Notes under the pieces: generated by a model
What the model was told of the DNA's origin: nothing
Seen by the model: only the letters and a program-made list of their open reading frames with translations
Databases searched by the model: none
From: Pseudoflavonifractor sp. AF19-9AC
GTDB lineage: Bacteria; Bacillota; Clostridia; Oscillospirales; Oscillospiraceae
Direction of reading: 5' to 3'
Assembly: GCF_003478995.1 (NCBI RefSeq)
Contig: NZ_QUGI01000011.1
Location: 9,728-46,560 of the forward strand
DNA: 36,833 bases
Shown: piece after piece, positions 7,402 to 15,445 of the stretch
Numbering within the stretch: the stretch's first letter is position 1
How the letters are laid out: every line of letters begins with the position of its first letter
Translations under genes and position numbers: made by a program

Positions 7402-8187
7402 CTAACGCCCGCCCCGGTCAGGGGCGTCCTTCTTGGGAGCCGCCGGGCCCCGGTCAGCCTCGGCCTGGGCCTGGGCATCCCTTATCTGCTGGGAGATAGG
7501 GGCAGGCTTGCCCCTAGCCTCCTTGCGGGCCTTGGCCGCCTCCATGCGTTCAATCTCCCGCACACATTCAGCTATCTCCTTTGGCGTAACAGAATTGACG
7601 GGGACATAGCGGCCAAGGTCAAAGTTATACAGTGTCAATCGTGCCGTCGCAGGGGTGCGGTGGGCATCCTCCCATTTTCCCACCACCTGGGCTTGGGCGT
7701 CCATCTGCCGCCGGATGTCCAGATTGTCACGGGATGGGCGCAGCTCATAGTCCCGTATCTCCTGTTCCGTCAAGGGCTGGGCGTAGAGAATTGCGCCCCA
7801 TGCCTGGAACGCCTCGCCCGGCACCTGCTGGCGGCCCGGATAGATGTCCATGTGGATGGGGCGGTTGAAATAGCTCTTGGGGTATGTCCCCACGTCTATG
7901 GGCCGCTGGGTGGAATAGTATTTGTAGGTCTCCTTGTCGGGGGCCTGCTCTACTTCAAACACATGGTAGCGCCGCTGGTAGTCCTCGGCCCGGTTGTGCA
8001 GATCGCGCTCGGCCATATCCGGCTTGTCGTGGTAATGGCCCCAAAAGTAATCCCGGTGGCCGTCCTGCTCATTGAACTGCCACGTCACATAGGGAGATGG
8101 GGCCTTGGGATTTTCCCCCAGGGCAAAGCCGCACTTGTTGTCAAACAGGATCGTGCGGCGAATCACATAATCCGCATTGATCTCCAG
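7402..8187 (-). CDS. Conserved ICE protein of unknown function (apparent CTG start)
   Basis: Soluble protein of 261 residues. It starts at LEINADYVIRR, has an aromatic-rich N-terminal half (PYVTWQFNEQDGHRDYFWGH) and ends in a charged helical tail. I recognise it as a type that recurs in Clostridia ICEs, but know no function. No ATG, GTG or TTG lies at the expected start. The codon at 8187 is CTG, exactly 7 nt after AGGAGG (8200-8195). Frames open further upstream to a TTG inside palindrome copy 5, but that start has no ribosome site. The gene is followed 12 bp later by the next ICE gene. Confidence 0.68.
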   Translation of the reverse strand: MEINADYVIRRTILFDNKCGFALGENPKAPSPYVTWQFNEQDGHRDYFWGHYHDKPDMAERDLHNRAEDYQRRYHVFEVEQAPDKETYKYYSTQRPIDVGTYPKSYFNRPIHMDIYPGRQQVPGEAFQAWGAILYAQPLTEQEIRDYELRPSRDNLDIRRQMDAQAQVVGKWEDAHRTPATARLTLYNFDLGRYVPVNSVTPKEIAECVREIERMEAAKARKEARGKPAPISQQIRDAQAQAEADRGPAAPKKDAPDRGGR

Positions 8188-8217
8188 AAGTAAGCCTCCT
8201 TCCACACGCCCGCCCCC

Positions 8218-8234
8218 TGGGACAAAATGTCCCA
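8218..8234. repeat. Dispersed palindrome, copy 5
   Basis: TGGGACAAAATGTCCCA has exact arms and an AAA spacer. It is intergenic, about 20 bp upstream of the ribosome site of the 7402-8187 gene and 119 bp beyond the VLP gene's stop. Confidence 0.94.
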
Positions 8235-8315
8235 AAGGAGCGCGGGCGCAAAATGTTTGATTTATCGTGTAAAATGGGGGCCGGACGTAAAATCATACCG
8301 GCCCCCTCCAGAGCG

Positions 8316-8352
8316 GCCCCGGAAAGCCCCGTCAGCAGGGCGTTTCCGGGGC
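8316..8352. terminator. Hairpin after the VLP gene
   Basis: GCCCCGGAAA (8316-8325) pairs with TTTCCGGGGC (8343-8352), immediately after the stop of the minus-strand VLP gene. There is no T-run, so this could be a terminator or a 3' stabiliser. Confidence 0.5.
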
Positions 8353-8353
8353 T

Positions 8354-8731
8354 TTAATCGTAACGCTTGCACCCCTGTTTCCGGCGATGGTTCCGCATCC
8401 GCTCCCGGCTCCTGCGGCGGTTGGCCTCGGCCTGACACGCCGGGGAGCAGTAGAGCTGCCGCCGCTTGGGAAGAAAGGCCCGCCCGCACAGGGGGCAGAT
8501 GCGCAGCTCCTCCACCGGCCCCTCCTGGGCAAGCTGCACCGCCAGGGCCGGGTCAATGGGGAGCATGGCGTCTCGGAAGTAGCGGCACATGGGGCCCGTC
8601 CAGCATTTTGTCAACATATAGCACTCACACTCCAATGGCAGACATCCGTAGTCCCGGTCATAGTTGGCGCACCATTTTGTCACCAGGGCCCGGATGGATT
8701 TTTTCTCCTCACGGGTCAGCTCACGGGGCAC
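8354..8731 (-). CDS. Cysteine-rich VLP-domain protein
   Basis: Protein of 125 residues of the cysteine-rich VLP family that recurs in Clostridia conjugative transposons. It starts MPRELTREEKKSIRALVTKW, has a first cysteine group (YGCLPLECECYMLTKCW) and, after about residue 85, a zinc-ribbon-like pair CPLCGRAF...YCSPACQAEANRRRSRER, which resembles a C-x2-C/C-x3-C zinc site followed by a basic helix. It may bind nucleic acid; the function is not known. The start is GTG at 8731 after GGGAGGTAATGCG. That ribosome site overlaps the stop of the 44-residue gene before it. Confidence 0.78.
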   Translation of the reverse strand: MPRELTREEKKSIRALVTKWCANYDRDYGCLPLECECYMLTKCWTGPMCRYFRDAMLPIDPALAVQLAQEGPVEELRICPLCGRAFLPKRRQLYCSPACQAEANRRRSRERMRNHRRKQGCKRYD

Positions 8732-8735
8732 CGCA

Positions 8736-8870
8736 TTACCTCCCGCGCCGCAGCAGGGCGCGGAAACAGGTCATACAGCGGATGCCGCGCCAGTAGGGAC
8801 ACCCGGCGCACCGTGAGCCACAGGGGGCCTGGGGCGGAACCGGAGCATCCTGCCGGGGCCTGCGTTTCAT
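8736..8870 (-). CDS. 44-residue cysteine-rich small protein
   Basis: A short gene just upstream of the VLP gene. ATG at 8870 follows GGAGCGGGAA, and TAA at 8738-8736 lies within the ribosome site of the next gene. The product has an N-terminal basic, proline-rich part (MKRRPRQDAPVPPQAP) and then C-x4-C-x2-C and C-x2-C groups (CGSRCAGCPYW, CMTCFRALLRRGR), so it could bind a metal. I know no family. Tight coupling to the VLP gene and a full set of translation signals support it as real. It fills what would otherwise be a gap. Confidence 0.6.
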   Translation of the reverse strand: MKRRPRQDAPVPPQAPCGSRCAGCPYWRGIRCMTCFRALLRRGR

Positions 8871-8899
8871 TTCCCGCTCCAGCCGATTATCGGTAAAAT

Positions 8900-9685
8900 T
8901 CAATTATTTTCCTCCGTTTCCTCCTCGTCGCCGTATTCATCCTCCCCATAGGGGTCATAGTCCTCCGACTCCTCATAGGGATCGGGCTCGTCGTAGTCCT
9001 CCTCGGCCTGGGCTGCTCGCTCCTGCTTGGGACGGTAAATCTTGAAATACCACCCGGCACCGCCGCAAATCACCACCGCGGCCAGCACCATCGCCAGCAG
9101 CCCCAGGGAGCCGCCCCCGGCCTCGGCCTCCGGTTCGGGATCTTCCGCAGGCTCCGGCTCCGGTTCGGGCTCCGGCTCCACCCCCGCGCACTCGGTCATG
9201 TTGGTGGCGCAGACGGGGCAATCCGTGTTGACGGCCCCCGCCGCACACTTCTCCGTGCAGGAGCAGGCGGGCAGCTCCCCGCCAGCGGCCTCAAACGCGG
9301 CCAGCAGGTCGGCCTCGTCCACTACCCCTAAAAAGTAGGTTTCATACTGTTCGCCCTCCTCGTCCACGGGCTTATCGTAATCAATGACGATGTAGAAGGT
9401 GCTGCCGCCGCTGGTCTGGACAGTGATAAACTGCTTGTTGGTGTGCTTGTCATAGAGCAGGTCGCGGGTCACAAGATTGCCCTCTTCCGAAAAGCCCTCG
9501 CCTGGCTCCAGAGTAGGCTCCGGCGTGGGGGCCTCCTCCACGGTGGTGTCCTCGACGGTGGCGGCGGGGTCGGTTTCCTCATAGCCCCCGGTGGGCTCGT
9601 CCGAGTAGGCATAGGCCGGGGCGGTCATGCCGCACAGCAAAAAGGCGGCGCACAGCGCCGCCATCAGGACACGGTATTTTTTCAT
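8900..9685 (-). CDS. DUF4366-family membrane-anchored surface protein
   Basis: Extracellular protein of 261 residues. The signal peptide covers residues 1-26 (cleavage after APAYA). An acidic, Pro/Glu-rich linker follows, then a folded domain (about 70-135) and a cysteine-rich segment with CSCTEKC and CPVCATNMTEC. Next come a Glu-Pro repeat, one membrane helix (GSLGLLAMVLAAVVICGG) and a short, very acidic cytoplasmic tail. DUF4366 proteins sit beside DUF4315 in many Clostridia conjugation modules and are thought to be part of the transfer machinery at the cell surface. The start ATGA overlaps the stop of DUF4315, so the two are coupled. Confidence 0.82.
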   Translation of the reverse strand: MKKYRVLMAALCAAFLLCGMTAPAYAYSDEPTGGYEETDPAATVEDTTVEEAPTPEPTLEPGEGFSEEGNLVTRDLLYDKHTNKQFITVQTSGGSTFYIVIDYDKPVDEEGEQYETYFLGVVDEADLLAAFEAAGGELPACSCTEKCAAGAVNTDCPVCATNMTECAGVEPEPEPEPEPAEDPEPEAEAGGGSLGLLAMVLAAVVICGGAGWYFKIYRPKQERAAQAEEDYDEPDPYEESEDYDPYGEDEYGDEEETEENN

Positions 9686-9945
9686 TCAGACACTTCCTCC
9701 TCGTCAGGTTTGGGGGCGTCCTTTGGGACACTTTGTCCCATAGGAGCGCCGGAGCGGATGGCCTGGAGCAGCACCGGCAGCTCGTCCAGGGTGATGCTCA
9801 GGCCCCGCACAATGTCCACGATCTCGGTATTTTCCGCCTCCAGCTTTTTCTGCTCCAGCTCCTTCAGCCGGGCCTGCTGTTCGCTGATCTTGGCCTTGAC
9901 CTTTTCAATTTCGGCTTGGATTTTCGCGCTTTTGCTGGTTGCCAT
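9682..9945 (-). CDS. DUF4315-family coiled-coil protein
   Basis: Protein of 87 residues. Residues 1-45 form a charged coiled coil (AKIQAEIEKVKAKISEQQ and LKELEQKKLEAEN), followed by a short helical domain (IVDIVRGLSITLDELPVLLQAI). The family is a regular part of Clostridia conjugation operons; its role is unknown. The ATG at 9945 follows GGAGGTTTTAC. Palindrome copy 6 lies inside the gene and is translated as MGQSVP in the C-terminal tail, after the conserved domain. Confidence 0.82.
   Translation of the reverse strand: MATSKSAKIQAEIEKVKAKISEQQARLKELEQKKLEAENTEIVDIVRGLSITLDELPVLLQAIRSGAPMGQSVPKDAPKPDEEEVSE
9724..9740. repeat. Dispersed palindrome, copy 6 (inside DUF4315 gene)
   Basis: TGGGACACTTTGTCCCA, exact, CTT spacer. 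On the coding strand it is read as M-G-Q-S-V-P in a disordered C-terminal tail. Confidence 0.95.
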
Positions 9946-9964
9946 GTAAAACCTCCATTTCTAA

Positions 9965-12157
9965 TCAGGGTAAACGGCCATAGGCATATAGGTGAGATTG
10001 CCAATAGCTCGTGTTCAAATTTGCGTAGCCGATGGGATCGCCCGCGTGGAGCATCATCCCGTCGCCCAGGTAGAGCCCACAGTGGGAGATGCCCGTGGTG
10101 TCGTAGGTTCCCACGAAGAAAACCAGATCGCCGGGCTTGGGGTTGCTGGTGGGGGTGCAGTAGTTGTAAAGGCCGGTGGCCCCCAGGCGGCCCACATTCC
10201 AGCCGCACTGGTTGAGCACCCAGGACAGGTAGCCGGAGCAATCAAAGGACGTGGCCGGAGAGCTGCCGCCCCACACATAGGGATAGCCCACATATTTCTC
10301 CGCCTCGGTGAGCAGGGCGGCAAACTGCTCGTCGCTCAAATACTCGGTGGGGACTTCATAGCGGTCCACGGGCTGGGTGTACTTGTCCACATAGCCGGAG
10401 CCAGGGAACAGGTCAGGCCGGTTTCCCAGGGACGCCATGTAGAGGGCGTACCGCGCCATCTGCTCCTCGCCCATCATGTAGATGGGCAGATGGGACAGGT
10501 TGAAGTTCTCCAGGGTCACATAGCAGATATAGTAATCATAGGGCACCTGTGTCGTGGTCGTTTCTCCGGTTTCCGGGTCGGTGGATGTTTCCGTCCGGTA
10601 GCGGGTTTCCACCACCACTTTCTCGGTGAGAATGTACTGGCGGTCAAAGAGGTCGGCCAGCGTACCCTCCACGTCGGCCAATGTCCATTCCCCCTCGTGG
10701 AGCGCGGACAGGATGGAGATGAGCACATAGGGGTCGTGCCCGATCTCGTCCAGGTCGAAGTGGTACTCGTCATAGCTGTGGGTGGCGGTGTAGTTGTCCA
10801 GATAGGCTTGCAGCTCCGCCTCCATGTCGCAGTAGGCCGCCTCCGCCGCCAGAATGTCCTCGTCCTTGGCGGCATAGGTGGTGGCCCCGATGCCGCCGCC
10901 CGCGCCGCTGCCCAGGGGGGCCAGGGCCGAGGTGCAGGACTGGAACAGGAACACGATGAGCAGGCAGGCCAGGGCCAGCAGCACCCCCACGGGATGGCGT
11001 TTGATAAAGCCCACCGTCCGGGCGGCCAGCTTTTCCGTGGTGACTGCCGTTTTCCTGGCCGCCGCCGCGCCGTACTTGGCCGCCTCCTTTGCACGTTTGC
11101 AGTACTGCTGTTTCAGCCTCCGCTTGTATAGAAAGCGTTTCCAGGCGTTCATAGCCAGCTCGGGCTGTTCCTGAGCGGCCCGGTGGAGATGGTAATTTGC
11201 CGTGGCCTTGGTGAACCTGGACTGCGCCCGCCGGACGGCCTTGGCCGGGTGTTCCCGGATTTTGCGTCTGGCAAAGCGGTACAGTTTCCGGCCCCCGGCC
11301 TCCGCCGCCAGCTCGGAGCGGTGGGCCCCCTCGATGCCTACATTCTCATGCTCATTCTCATAAATCTTGCTGTGGACAAAGCCGTGGGCCGTCCACCCGG
11401 CGGCCCCGGCGATCTTCCGCACCGGCCCTTTGGGTTTGGGTGGTTTCTGCTTTGCCAGCTTGTCCCTGGCCTTGTCCAGCTTGGCCTCCCGTTTTTCCAT
11501 GCGGAATTTTGCGCGGTTGACCTGTTCAGAATTGCTCTCCGTGCGGAATTTCCCGCCGCCGTCCCTTGGGACACTTTGTCCCATAGGGTCAGCGCCCCCG
11601 GCACCCTGGGAAGGGCCGGGCCCCCGGCCAGCAGGCCGGGGGCCCTTGGGAGCCGCCTTGCCCGGCTGGGAGCCGGGGGCGGCGTCCTCGTCCTCAAAGC
11701 GCAGGCGGGCCGCCGGGCCCTCCCGGAGAGAGGCACGCTCCGGCCCACGGGGGGCCGGGGCCTCCCGTGTATCGTCCGGGGGCTCCCCATGCTCCGCCGG
11801 GGGCACCGACTCCGCCGCCCGGTCAGGGGGAAACAGGTCTGCCCGGCCCTCCAGCGGGTCGGGGCGGCCCGCGTTTTCCGGCACCGCCCCAACCTCGGAC
11901 GCGGGCTGGTGGCCGTCCCCCTGGGGCGCAGCCTCCACCCGGCGCTCCGGCTCCGCCGGGGCCGGGGCCTCCCGCACCTTCCGGGCGGACGCCTTTTTCC
12001 AATCCGGGCGGCGCTGCTTGGGTGTATCCACCTTGGGCTCCCGTTCCGGCCCAAACCGTAAGGGGTCAGAGAGCTTGCCCGCCTGCTCCTGGTCGGAGAT
12101 TAAACGAGAGGCCGGGTCTTTCCTGGGCTCCCGGCCCCCGTCAAGTTCCCGGCTCAT
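9965..12157 (-). CDS. CD1108-type conjugation protein with NlpC/P60 peptidase domain
   Basis: Protein of 730 residues that probably opens the peptidoglycan for the transfer channel. Residues 1-200 are disordered, rich in Pro, Arg and Glu. A basic helical region (about 205-385) follows, then one membrane helix (388-406) and an extracellular middle domain. The C-terminal C40 peptidase (about 615-730) has YPYVWGG, catalytic Cys640 in FDCSGY, His692 in SHCGLYLGDG and His704. The N-terminal half should stay in the cytoplasm. Palindrome copy 7 lies in the disordered region as MGQSVP (192-197). The ATG at 12157 overlaps the end of virB4 by 17 bp. Confidence 0.88.
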   Translation of the reverse strand: MSRELDGGREPRKDPASRLISDQEQAGKLSDPLRFGPEREPKVDTPKQRRPDWKKASARKVREAPAPAEPERRVEAAPQGDGHQPASEVGAVPENAGRPDPLEGRADLFPPDRAAESVPPAEHGEPPDDTREAPAPRGPERASLREGPAARLRFEDEDAAPGSQPGKAAPKGPRPAGRGPGPSQGAGGADPMGQSVPRDGGGKFRTESNSEQVNRAKFRMEKREAKLDKARDKLAKQKPPKPKGPVRKIAGAAGWTAHGFVHSKIYENEHENVGIEGAHRSELAAEAGGRKLYRFARRKIREHPAKAVRRAQSRFTKATANYHLHRAAQEQPELAMNAWKRFLYKRRLKQQYCKRAKEAAKYGAAAARKTAVTTEKLAARTVGFIKRHPVGVLLALACLLIVFLFQSCTSALAPLGSGAGGGIGATTYAAKDEDILAAEAAYCDMEAELQAYLDNYTATHSYDEYHFDLDEIGHDPYVLISILSALHEGEWTLADVEGTLADLFDRQYILTEKVVVETRYRTETSTDPETGETTTTQVPYDYYICYVTLENFNLSHLPIYMMGEEQMARYALYMASLGNRPDLFPGSGYVDKYTQPVDRYEVPTEYLSDEQFAALLTEAEKYVGYPYVWGGSSPATSFDCSGYLSWVLNQCGWNVGRLGATGLYNYCTPTSNPKPGDLVFFVGTYDTTGISHCGLYLGDGMMLHAGDPIGYANLNTSYWQSHLYAYGRLP
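11567..11583. repeat. Dispersed palindrome, copy 7 (inside CD1108 gene)
   Basis: TGGGACACTTTGTCCCA, exact, CTT spacer. It is read as M-G-Q-S-V-P in the disordered N-terminal region of the hydrolase. Confidence 0.95.
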
Positions 12158-14441
12158 TTTTCAAATCCTCCGGGCGGGTGGTGAGCAGGTTGTAAATCTC
12201 GCCCTTGGGGAACCGATCCACAAAGGGGATCGTCGTGCTGCCGTAGAACAGCAGCCCCTCGCCGGGGTTGGAGTGGGTGATGTAGGAAAGCTGGTGCTCC
12301 GAGATGCCGAGCTGCTTTGCCAGGATCGCCCGGTCGCTTTGGGCCTGGGCCAATAGCACCATGAAGTCGGTGTTGTCCAGAATGGCCTCGATCTCCCGGC
12401 TGGCAAGCAGGTCTTTCACGTTCTGCGTCAGAGCCGAGGGGACACAGCCCTTTTTACGGAGCATCTTCCACACGGCCACAAAGTAGCTGGCGGTGAGCGC
12501 GTCCCGGAGCAGGATATGAAATTCATCGAAGTAGCACCACGTCGCAATCCCGTTGTGGAAGTTGGTATTCACCGCCGAGGTCACAAAGTCGTTGGTAATG
12601 TGCATGGCGATCTTCCGCAGGTTTTCCCCCAGCCCCTTGAGCACGATACACACCACACGAGAGGTCAAATCCACGTTGGTGGGGTGGTTAAAGAGGTTGA
12701 GGGAGCCGGTGCAGTAGAGCTCCAGAGCCGTCGCCACCCGCTGGGCCTCCGGCTCCGGCTGCCGGAGCAGCTCTTCATACAGGTCTTGGAGCAGCGGGGG
12801 CTTGCCGTCCCCGAGCCCCAGGGCCAGCTCCCGGTAGACCTGCCGCACACAGCGGTCAATGACGGTTTTCTCGATGGGCTGCAAGCCGTCCTTGCCGCCC
12901 ACCACCAGCTCGCACAGGGAGAGCAGGAAGTCGGCTTTCATGGACAGGGGGCTCTCGTCCCCGCCCAGGTCAAGCTGGATGTCCATAGGGTTGATGTGGT
13001 GGGGGCTGTCCGGGGCGATCTCAATGACCTGCCCGCCCAGCCGCCGCACCAGCGGGGCATATTCCCCCATTGGGTCTACAATGATGATGCGGTCTTGGGT
13101 CGCCAGGAACACGTTGATAATCTCCCGCTTGGCGGAAAAGCTCTTGCCGGAGCCGGTGGAGCCCAGGTAGAGCCCGTTGGCCGATTTCAGTTTCTTGCGG
13201 TCAGCCATGATGATGTTGTGGGAGAGGGCGTTCATACCGTAGTAGAGGGCCTGCCCGCCCATGCGCAGCTCCCGGGTCATAAAGGGCACAAAGATGGCGG
13301 TGGAGCTGGTGGTCATGCCCCGCTGGATTTCCACCTCGTTATAGCCCAGCACCAGGGAGGACACAAAGCCCTGCTCCTGCTGCCAATCCAGCCGCTTGAT
13401 GGCGCAGTTGTACTTCTGCGCGATGCCGTTTACCGTGAACACGTCGTTTTCCAGCCGCTGGCGGGTGGGGGCCAGATTGATGATGGTGAACGTCAGCAGG
13501 AACATCCGCTCGTTGCGGGACTGCAGGTCGGCCAGCAGATCGGCGGCGTCCTTGGAGAACGTGATGAGGTCAGGGGGCAGGATGTCCGGGTCATACCCGG
13601 CCCGAATTGCCTTTTTCTGCTCCTCCACCTTCATTTTGTCGATGTCGCTGACCTTGCCCTTGATGGTCTTAATGGCCTTGAGCTGATCTACCGTCTGAAT
13701 GTGCATGGTGACGGTCAGCTCCGCGTCCAGCTCCAGGATCTCCCGCAGCAGCTTGTCCGAGAGCTCGGAGGCCAGAATCTGCAAATAGGACGCCGCGCCC
13801 CAATAGCGGCCCACCCGGAACAGGCGGGGCTGGGAGAAGTCAAAGCCCTCGCTGGGGGCGATGGCGTCCTTGGTGCCAAGGCCGGTGCGGGGAATGTCCC
13901 CCCAGGAGAACCGGAACGGCTCCCGGCTGCCGGGATGGGTCTGGCCGTGGAGCACCGCCAGCCGCTCCCGTCCGTCCAGGGGCTGGGACTGCACCCCCAG
14001 CCGGTGCAGGTTTCCCACCACGTCGGCCTCCACCCGCTCCAGCCGGGGCCGGGCCTCGCCCAGCGAACCGGCGGGAACGCCGAAGGTGATGTATTTGGCC
14101 CGGTCAATGCCGTTGTTGCTCTTGGCGATCTGCCGTTTGAGCATGGACACGAACTCCCCCCGGATGCTGTCATAGGCATCCTGCTGGGCCGGGATATTCA
14201 CCTTGTACCGGCTGGCGCTGTGGGCCCGGCGGTTGACAAAGGAGAGCTGGAACGGCAGGGCGCTGTCAAAGTAGTTGAGAAAGGCGCTCCACCCGTTGAA
14301 GATGGCGGATTGATCCTCCGAGGACGCCACCGAGTAATTGATGTCCTCATATTCCACGGTTTTAGTGAACAGGCCGCCGGGGAGCTGGCACACCCCGTCC
14401 GGGTACATCGCCACATAGGGGATGGTCTGCTGGGCGGACAC
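12141..14441 (-). CDS. virB4: VirB4-like conjugation ATPase
   Basis: Cytoplasmic ATPase that powers type IV secretion, 766 residues, normal for the Gram-positive VirB4 family. The Walker A motif GSTGSGKS is at 427-434, and Walker B, IATWCYFDE, ends at 640. The N-terminal half carries the usual VirB4 region that contacts the channel. I place the start at GTG 14441 (product MSAQQTIPYVAMYPDG), with a GGAGG 3 nt before it. The open frame runs further upstream, but that part is the prgI gene in another frame. It starts about 20 bp after prgI and overlaps the CD1108 gene. Confidence 0.93.
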   Translation of the reverse strand: MSAQQTIPYVAMYPDGVCQLPGGLFTKTVEYEDINYSVASSEDQSAIFNGWSAFLNYFDSALPFQLSFVNRRAHSASRYKVNIPAQQDAYDSIRGEFVSMLKRQIAKSNNGIDRAKYITFGVPAGSLGEARPRLERVEADVVGNLHRLGVQSQPLDGRERLAVLHGQTHPGSREPFRFSWGDIPRTGLGTKDAIAPSEGFDFSQPRLFRVGRYWGAASYLQILASELSDKLLREILELDAELTVTMHIQTVDQLKAIKTIKGKVSDIDKMKVEEQKKAIRAGYDPDILPPDLITFSKDAADLLADLQSRNERMFLLTFTIINLAPTRQRLENDVFTVNGIAQKYNCAIKRLDWQQEQGFVSSLVLGYNEVEIQRGMTTSSTAIFVPFMTRELRMGGQALYYGMNALSHNIIMADRKKLKSANGLYLGSTGSGKSFSAKREIINVFLATQDRIIIVDPMGEYAPLVRRLGGQVIEIAPDSPHHINPMDIQLDLGGDESPLSMKADFLLSLCELVVGGKDGLQPIEKTVIDRCVRQVYRELALGLGDGKPPLLQDLYEELLRQPEPEAQRVATALELYCTGSLNLFNHPTNVDLTSRVVCIVLKGLGENLRKIAMHITNDFVTSAVNTNFHNGIATWCYFDEFHILLRDALTASYFVAVWKMLRKKGCVPSALTQNVKDLLASREIEAILDNTDFMVLLAQAQSDRAILAKQLGISEHQLSYITHSNPGEGLLFYGSTTIPFVDRFPKGEIYNLLTTRPEDLKNEPGT

Positions 14442-14460
14442 AGCCCTCCGGCCCCGGCGG

Positions 14461-14862
14461 TCAGCCCTTGCGGGCTTTTTTCTTTGCGTGTTTGCTTTTT
14501 GCAATCGCATCCTCCTTTTCCATCGAGCCCCGCAGGGTAAAGGGGGCGTAGAGATTTTCGGTTTTGTAGGGCCTGGGCCCGGAGCGCAGGAACTTGGCCC
14601 GGATGATATTCCGGGCCACCTTCTCCAGCGGCAGGCCGTCCCGCTCATACATCGCCAAAAGAAACGCCGGGAGCATGACACCCAGCATGAGGAACAGGCC
14701 GCCGGTGTTGCCGATGACGTTCCGGGCCAGCAGGTAGGCCGGGATGCCCACCGCAGCCCCGCAGCCGAAACAGATGAGTTGGCGCTTGGTGAGATTGAAC
14801 GCGATTTTGGTCTTGATTTTAGAAAGGTCGTTTGGCACGTTTACATAGGGAATTTCAATCAC
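14461..14862 (-). CDS. PrgI-family membrane protein
   Basis: Protein of 133 residues of the PrgI family (VirB3-like role), an inner-membrane partner of VirB4. The conserved start is VIEIPYVNVPNDLSKIKTKI. Two membrane segments follow (about residues 28-45 and 50-70: ICFGCGAAVGIPAYLL and LFLMLGVMLPAFLLAM), then a cytoplasmic tail with ERDGLPLEKVARNIIRAKFL. The start is GTG at 14862 after TAAGGACG. The longer open frame upstream overlaps the methyltransferase gene and is not coding. The gene overlaps the MT-A70 gene's end by a few bases. Confidence 0.85.
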   Translation of the reverse strand: MIEIPYVNVPNDLSKIKTKIAFNLTKRQLICFGCGAAVGIPAYLLARNVIGNTGGLFLMLGVMLPAFLLAMYERDGLPLEKVARNIIRAKFLRSGPRPYKTENLYAPFTLRGSMEKEDAIAKSKHAKKKARKG

Positions 14863-15442
14863 CGTCCTTAGAAATTGCCGCAGCCGGGCCCCCTTGGGAC
14901 AAAGTGTCCCATAGGCTCGCCGAGGGCTCCACCTCGTTGCCCCACACGTCCCAGCCGGGGGGAGATTGCCGGGCGAACAGCTCCACACGGGGCACGTCCC
15001 CCATGAGGGCCACGATCTTCTCCCGGGCCTCGTCCGGTTTCCGGCTGTGCTCCCGGATGGGGGAGATGATGAACTGGTGGACGTTGGCCGCCTGCCGTTT
15101 CGGGTGTCCCCGCGTTGCCAGCAGGCACACCTCCGCGTTGCCCCGCGTCCAAAAGCCCAGGCCGTAGAACCAGCCCCCGGCCTTGCGGTTTTGTTTCAGC
15201 CAGACAAAGGCCACAGTCTTGTAGACAAAGCCCCAGGCCCGGATGAGCCGCAGGGCCTCCGGGAGCTGGGGGAACGTGGCCCACAAAAAAAGCGCGCTGT
15301 CTGGGGCGGCCAGTTCCGCCACCGGGAGCGCGCACAGCTCGTCAATGCTCATGGTGGGATAGTGCTGCTCCGCCGCCCCCTGCAAGCCCTTTTGGGCGTA
15401 GCGCCACGGGGGATCGGCGTAAATCACAGGATATTGTCTGAT
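14855..15442 (-). CDS. MT-A70-family DNA adenine methyltransferase (apparent ATC start)
   Basis: Putative N6-adenine methyltransferase, about 195 residues. The catalytic motif DPPW lies near the start (VIYADPPWRYAQKG), with LFLWATFPQLPEALRLIRAWGF and the C-terminal GWDVWGNE typical of MT-A70 enzymes. Relatives begin a few residues before VIYADPPW. Here those codons follow the upstream stop directly, and the best-placed initiator is ATC (15442), 8 nt after AAGGAG. The GTG at 15427, just before IYADPPW, is the fallback but has no ribosome site. Palindrome copy 8 lies in the C-terminal tail (WDTLSQ). No restriction enzyme is nearby, so it may protect the transferred DNA. Confidence 0.82.
   Translation of the reverse strand: MRQYPVIYADPPWRYAQKGLQGAAEQHYPTMSIDELCALPVAELAAPDSALFLWATFPQLPEALRLIRAWGFVYKTVAFVWLKQNRKAGGWFYGLGFWTRGNAEVCLLATRGHPKRQAANVHQFIISPIREHSRKPDEAREKIVALMGDVPRVELFARQSPPGWDVWGNEVEPSASLWDTLSQGGPAAAISKDGD
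14895..14911. repeat. Dispersed palindrome, copy 8 (inside MT-A70 gene)
   Basis: TGGGACAAAGTGTCCCA, exact, AAG spacer. It is read as W-D-T-L-S-Q in the tail beyond the conserved domain, in a different frame from copies 6 and 7. Confidence 0.95.
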
Positions 15443-15445
15443 AGT

